Assembly: GCA_037013495.1 (NCBI GenBank)
Contig: CM072810.1
Coordinates: 38,221,843 to 38,285,842 of the forward strand
Direction: 5' to 3'
Origin: Hippophae tibetana
Taxonomy: Eukaryota > Streptophyta > Magnoliopsida > Rosales > Elaeagnaceae
DNA: 64,000 nucleotides
The notes below the pieces were generated by a model. That model did no database searches. It was not told where the DNA came from and saw nothing but the letters and a program-made list of their open reading frames with translations. Each line of letters opens with the position of its first letter. Position 1 is the stretch's first letter. This document shows positions 63,419 to 64,000 of this stretch, in pieces. Both the position numbers and the translations under genes were made by a program.

Positions 63419-63616
63419 ATAGTGGTACGAGCGAAGCTATTTTGACACAATTGTTAGAAATGAAGAATCTAATACCAATGAAGAGAAAATGTCTATACTT
63501 TCCAATAGATTTACTAAATTTCTTAGAAAGAATAAACCCGTTTTTAGGGATTTAAAAAAAAGGTAATCCGAGCTCTAAAATGATTATTTCAATGAATTTA
63601 TTGTTGTATTTCTTCC

Positions 63617-64000
63617 AAGCGACTTCAAACATTTTGGAGACCACTCATATAGGCATTTGAGCAAAAAACTAAATCTAGAACTATGCAGCTGAACATAAAT
63701 TTTGAACTCTATATCATGCAAGAGGATAAAACTTTGAACAAATTCTACGCAGGTTTTTCAATCAATTTCAACTACCCGTACAATTTGGATGGACCTATTT
63801 GGAAAAAAAAGTAGATTGAGAAAATTGTTGTTAGCCTACATTATCATTTTCAAGAAAAGGATACCTTGCTTAAATCCATATAGAAGGCCTGTGAACTTAC
63901 TGTTAAATGAATTAGTTGGGAAATTATTCGAACTGCATTATTTGTTGCCAAGATGATGGCAATCCACTTTCGTGGACGGAAATAGCTTGACTTTATAGAC
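63617..64000. repeat. Partial monomer 109, cut by the window end
   Basis: The final 384 bp belong to the variant with AAGCGACTTC, GAGGATAAAAC and GGAAATAGCTTGAC, seen before in monomers 82, 85 and 90. Its return after the 2-mer block means that the variant order of the 47-53 kb region probably starts again beyond the window. It has one difference of its own, CAAGAAAAGGATACC. Confidence 0.88.

Larger units (their letters stand above)
1..64000. repeat. Satellite array, 589-bp monomer, 108 full copies plus one partial
   Basis: The same AT-rich unit repeats head to tail across the entire window with no interruption, inversion or foreign insertion. Starts of monomers 1-109, taken at the AAGCAACTTCAAAC block or its variants: 1, 591, 1179, 1769, 2359, 2949, 3539, 4129, 4718, 5308, 5899, 6487, 7076, 7666, 8257, 8845, 9434, 10024, 10615, 11203, 11792, 12380, 12969, 13558, 14148, 14738, 15329, 15919, 16508, 17096, 17687, 18277, 18866, 19455, 20043, 20631, 21220, 21808, 22397, 22987, 23576, 24167, 24757, 25347, 25936, 26526, 27116, 27706, 28295, 28883, 29471, 30061, 30651, 31239, 31829, 32418, 33006, 33595, 34185, 34774, 35362, 35950, 36539, 37128, 37716, 38307, 38896, 39484, 40072, 40661, 41250, 41838, 42426, 43013, 43602, 44190, 44779, 45366, 45954, 46542, 47130, 47719, 48308, 48897, 49486, 50075, 50663, 51252, 51840, 52429, 53018, 53607, 54196, 54784, 55373, 55961, 56551, 57139, 57728, 58317, 58905, 59495, 60083, 60672, 61261, 61850, 62439, 63028, 63617. 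The array runs off both ends of the window. The choice of phase is arbitrary. Type B 3' ends occur in monomers 2, 8, 11, 15, 19, 21, 28, 32, 34, 35, 37, 38, 42, 45, 49-51, 55, 59, 61, 66, 68, 71, 73, 75, 77, 80, 82, 83, 88, 93, 97, 98 and 102. A third end type (GATTTTAAAAAAATGGCAATC) occurs in 26, 30, 40, 41 and 44. Monomer 70 is a hybrid and the others are type A. Confidence 0.98.

Noticed and set aside
1-64000. CRISPR array
   Set aside because: Unit length is 589 bp and the whole unit is conserved. There are no short repeats separated by unique spacers and no cas genes.
1-64000. Giant repeat protein gene or coding megasatellite
   Set aside because: The unit is 589 bp (three times 196 plus 1) with lengths varying by single bases, and stops occur in all frames in every unit, so no frame continues between units.
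1-64000. Transposon or retroelement insertions inside the array
   Set aside because: Every unit begins within 587-591 bp of the previous one, leaving no room for an insertion. I saw no terminal repeats or target-site duplications.
1-64000. Bacterial or organellar origin of the sequence
   Set aside because: There are no genes, RNA genes or operon structure over 64 kb, and a 589-bp tandem array with nested multimers is a eukaryotic nuclear feature. Nothing here is like mitochondrial or plastid DNA.

Overview
The whole 64 kb window is one uninterrupted satellite DNA array. I see no gene, RNA gene, transposon, CRISPR array or single-copy sequence anywhere in it. Using the conserved AAGCAACTTCAAAC block as the phase mark, I read 108 complete monomers plus a partial 109th (63617 to the end). 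All run head to tail in the same orientation. Individual lengths are 587 to 591 bp and the mean is 589.0 bp (63616/108). Base composition is about 30% G+C in the lines I counted. A tandem family of this size, with higher-order structure and no coding content, points to eukaryotic nuclear heterochromatin of the pericentromeric, centromeric or subtelomeric kind. I do not recognise the monomer and cannot name the species or clade.

The monomers are not uniform. They come in recognisable variants, for example type B 3' ends (GATTTTCAAAAAAGG followed by AAAATAAG) against type A 3' ends (GGGATTTAAA followed by AAAATGATT). Ordered strings of variants are themselves duplicated, giving a patchwork of local higher-order repeats (HORs). 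Reading left to right: a divergent leading zone (1 to about 5040); a 4-mer HOR of 2358 bp in about three copies (about 5040-12200); a mixed zone (12200-15170); two further 4-mer blocks (2358 bp at 15170-19454, 2360 bp at 22230-26170); a mixed zone whose variants recur 11 to 15 monomers apart (19455-30060); nested 4-mer (2356 bp), 7-mer (4122 bp) and 11-mer (6478 bp) structure (30061-40652); a 4-mer of 2353 bp (41960-45603); a 3-mer of 1767 bp (46725-49945); two successive 5-mers of 2944 bp (48760-54900 and 54650-60590); and a 2-mer of 1178 bp (61030-63418). The last blocks are nearly identical between copies and so look youngest.

The short open frames present on both strands (about 60 to 130 codons) repeat once per monomer because the DNA repeats. 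They are lost in many copies, and 589 is not a multiple of three, so no frame can continue from monomer to monomer. I treat them as non-genic and annotate no CDS. The one point to keep open is whether the founding monomer came from a coding fragment: monomers 5 and 6 (2359-3538) carry longer, more protein-like open stretches than the rest.

All block edges are read by eye from diagnostic variants and are approximate to some tens of bases.
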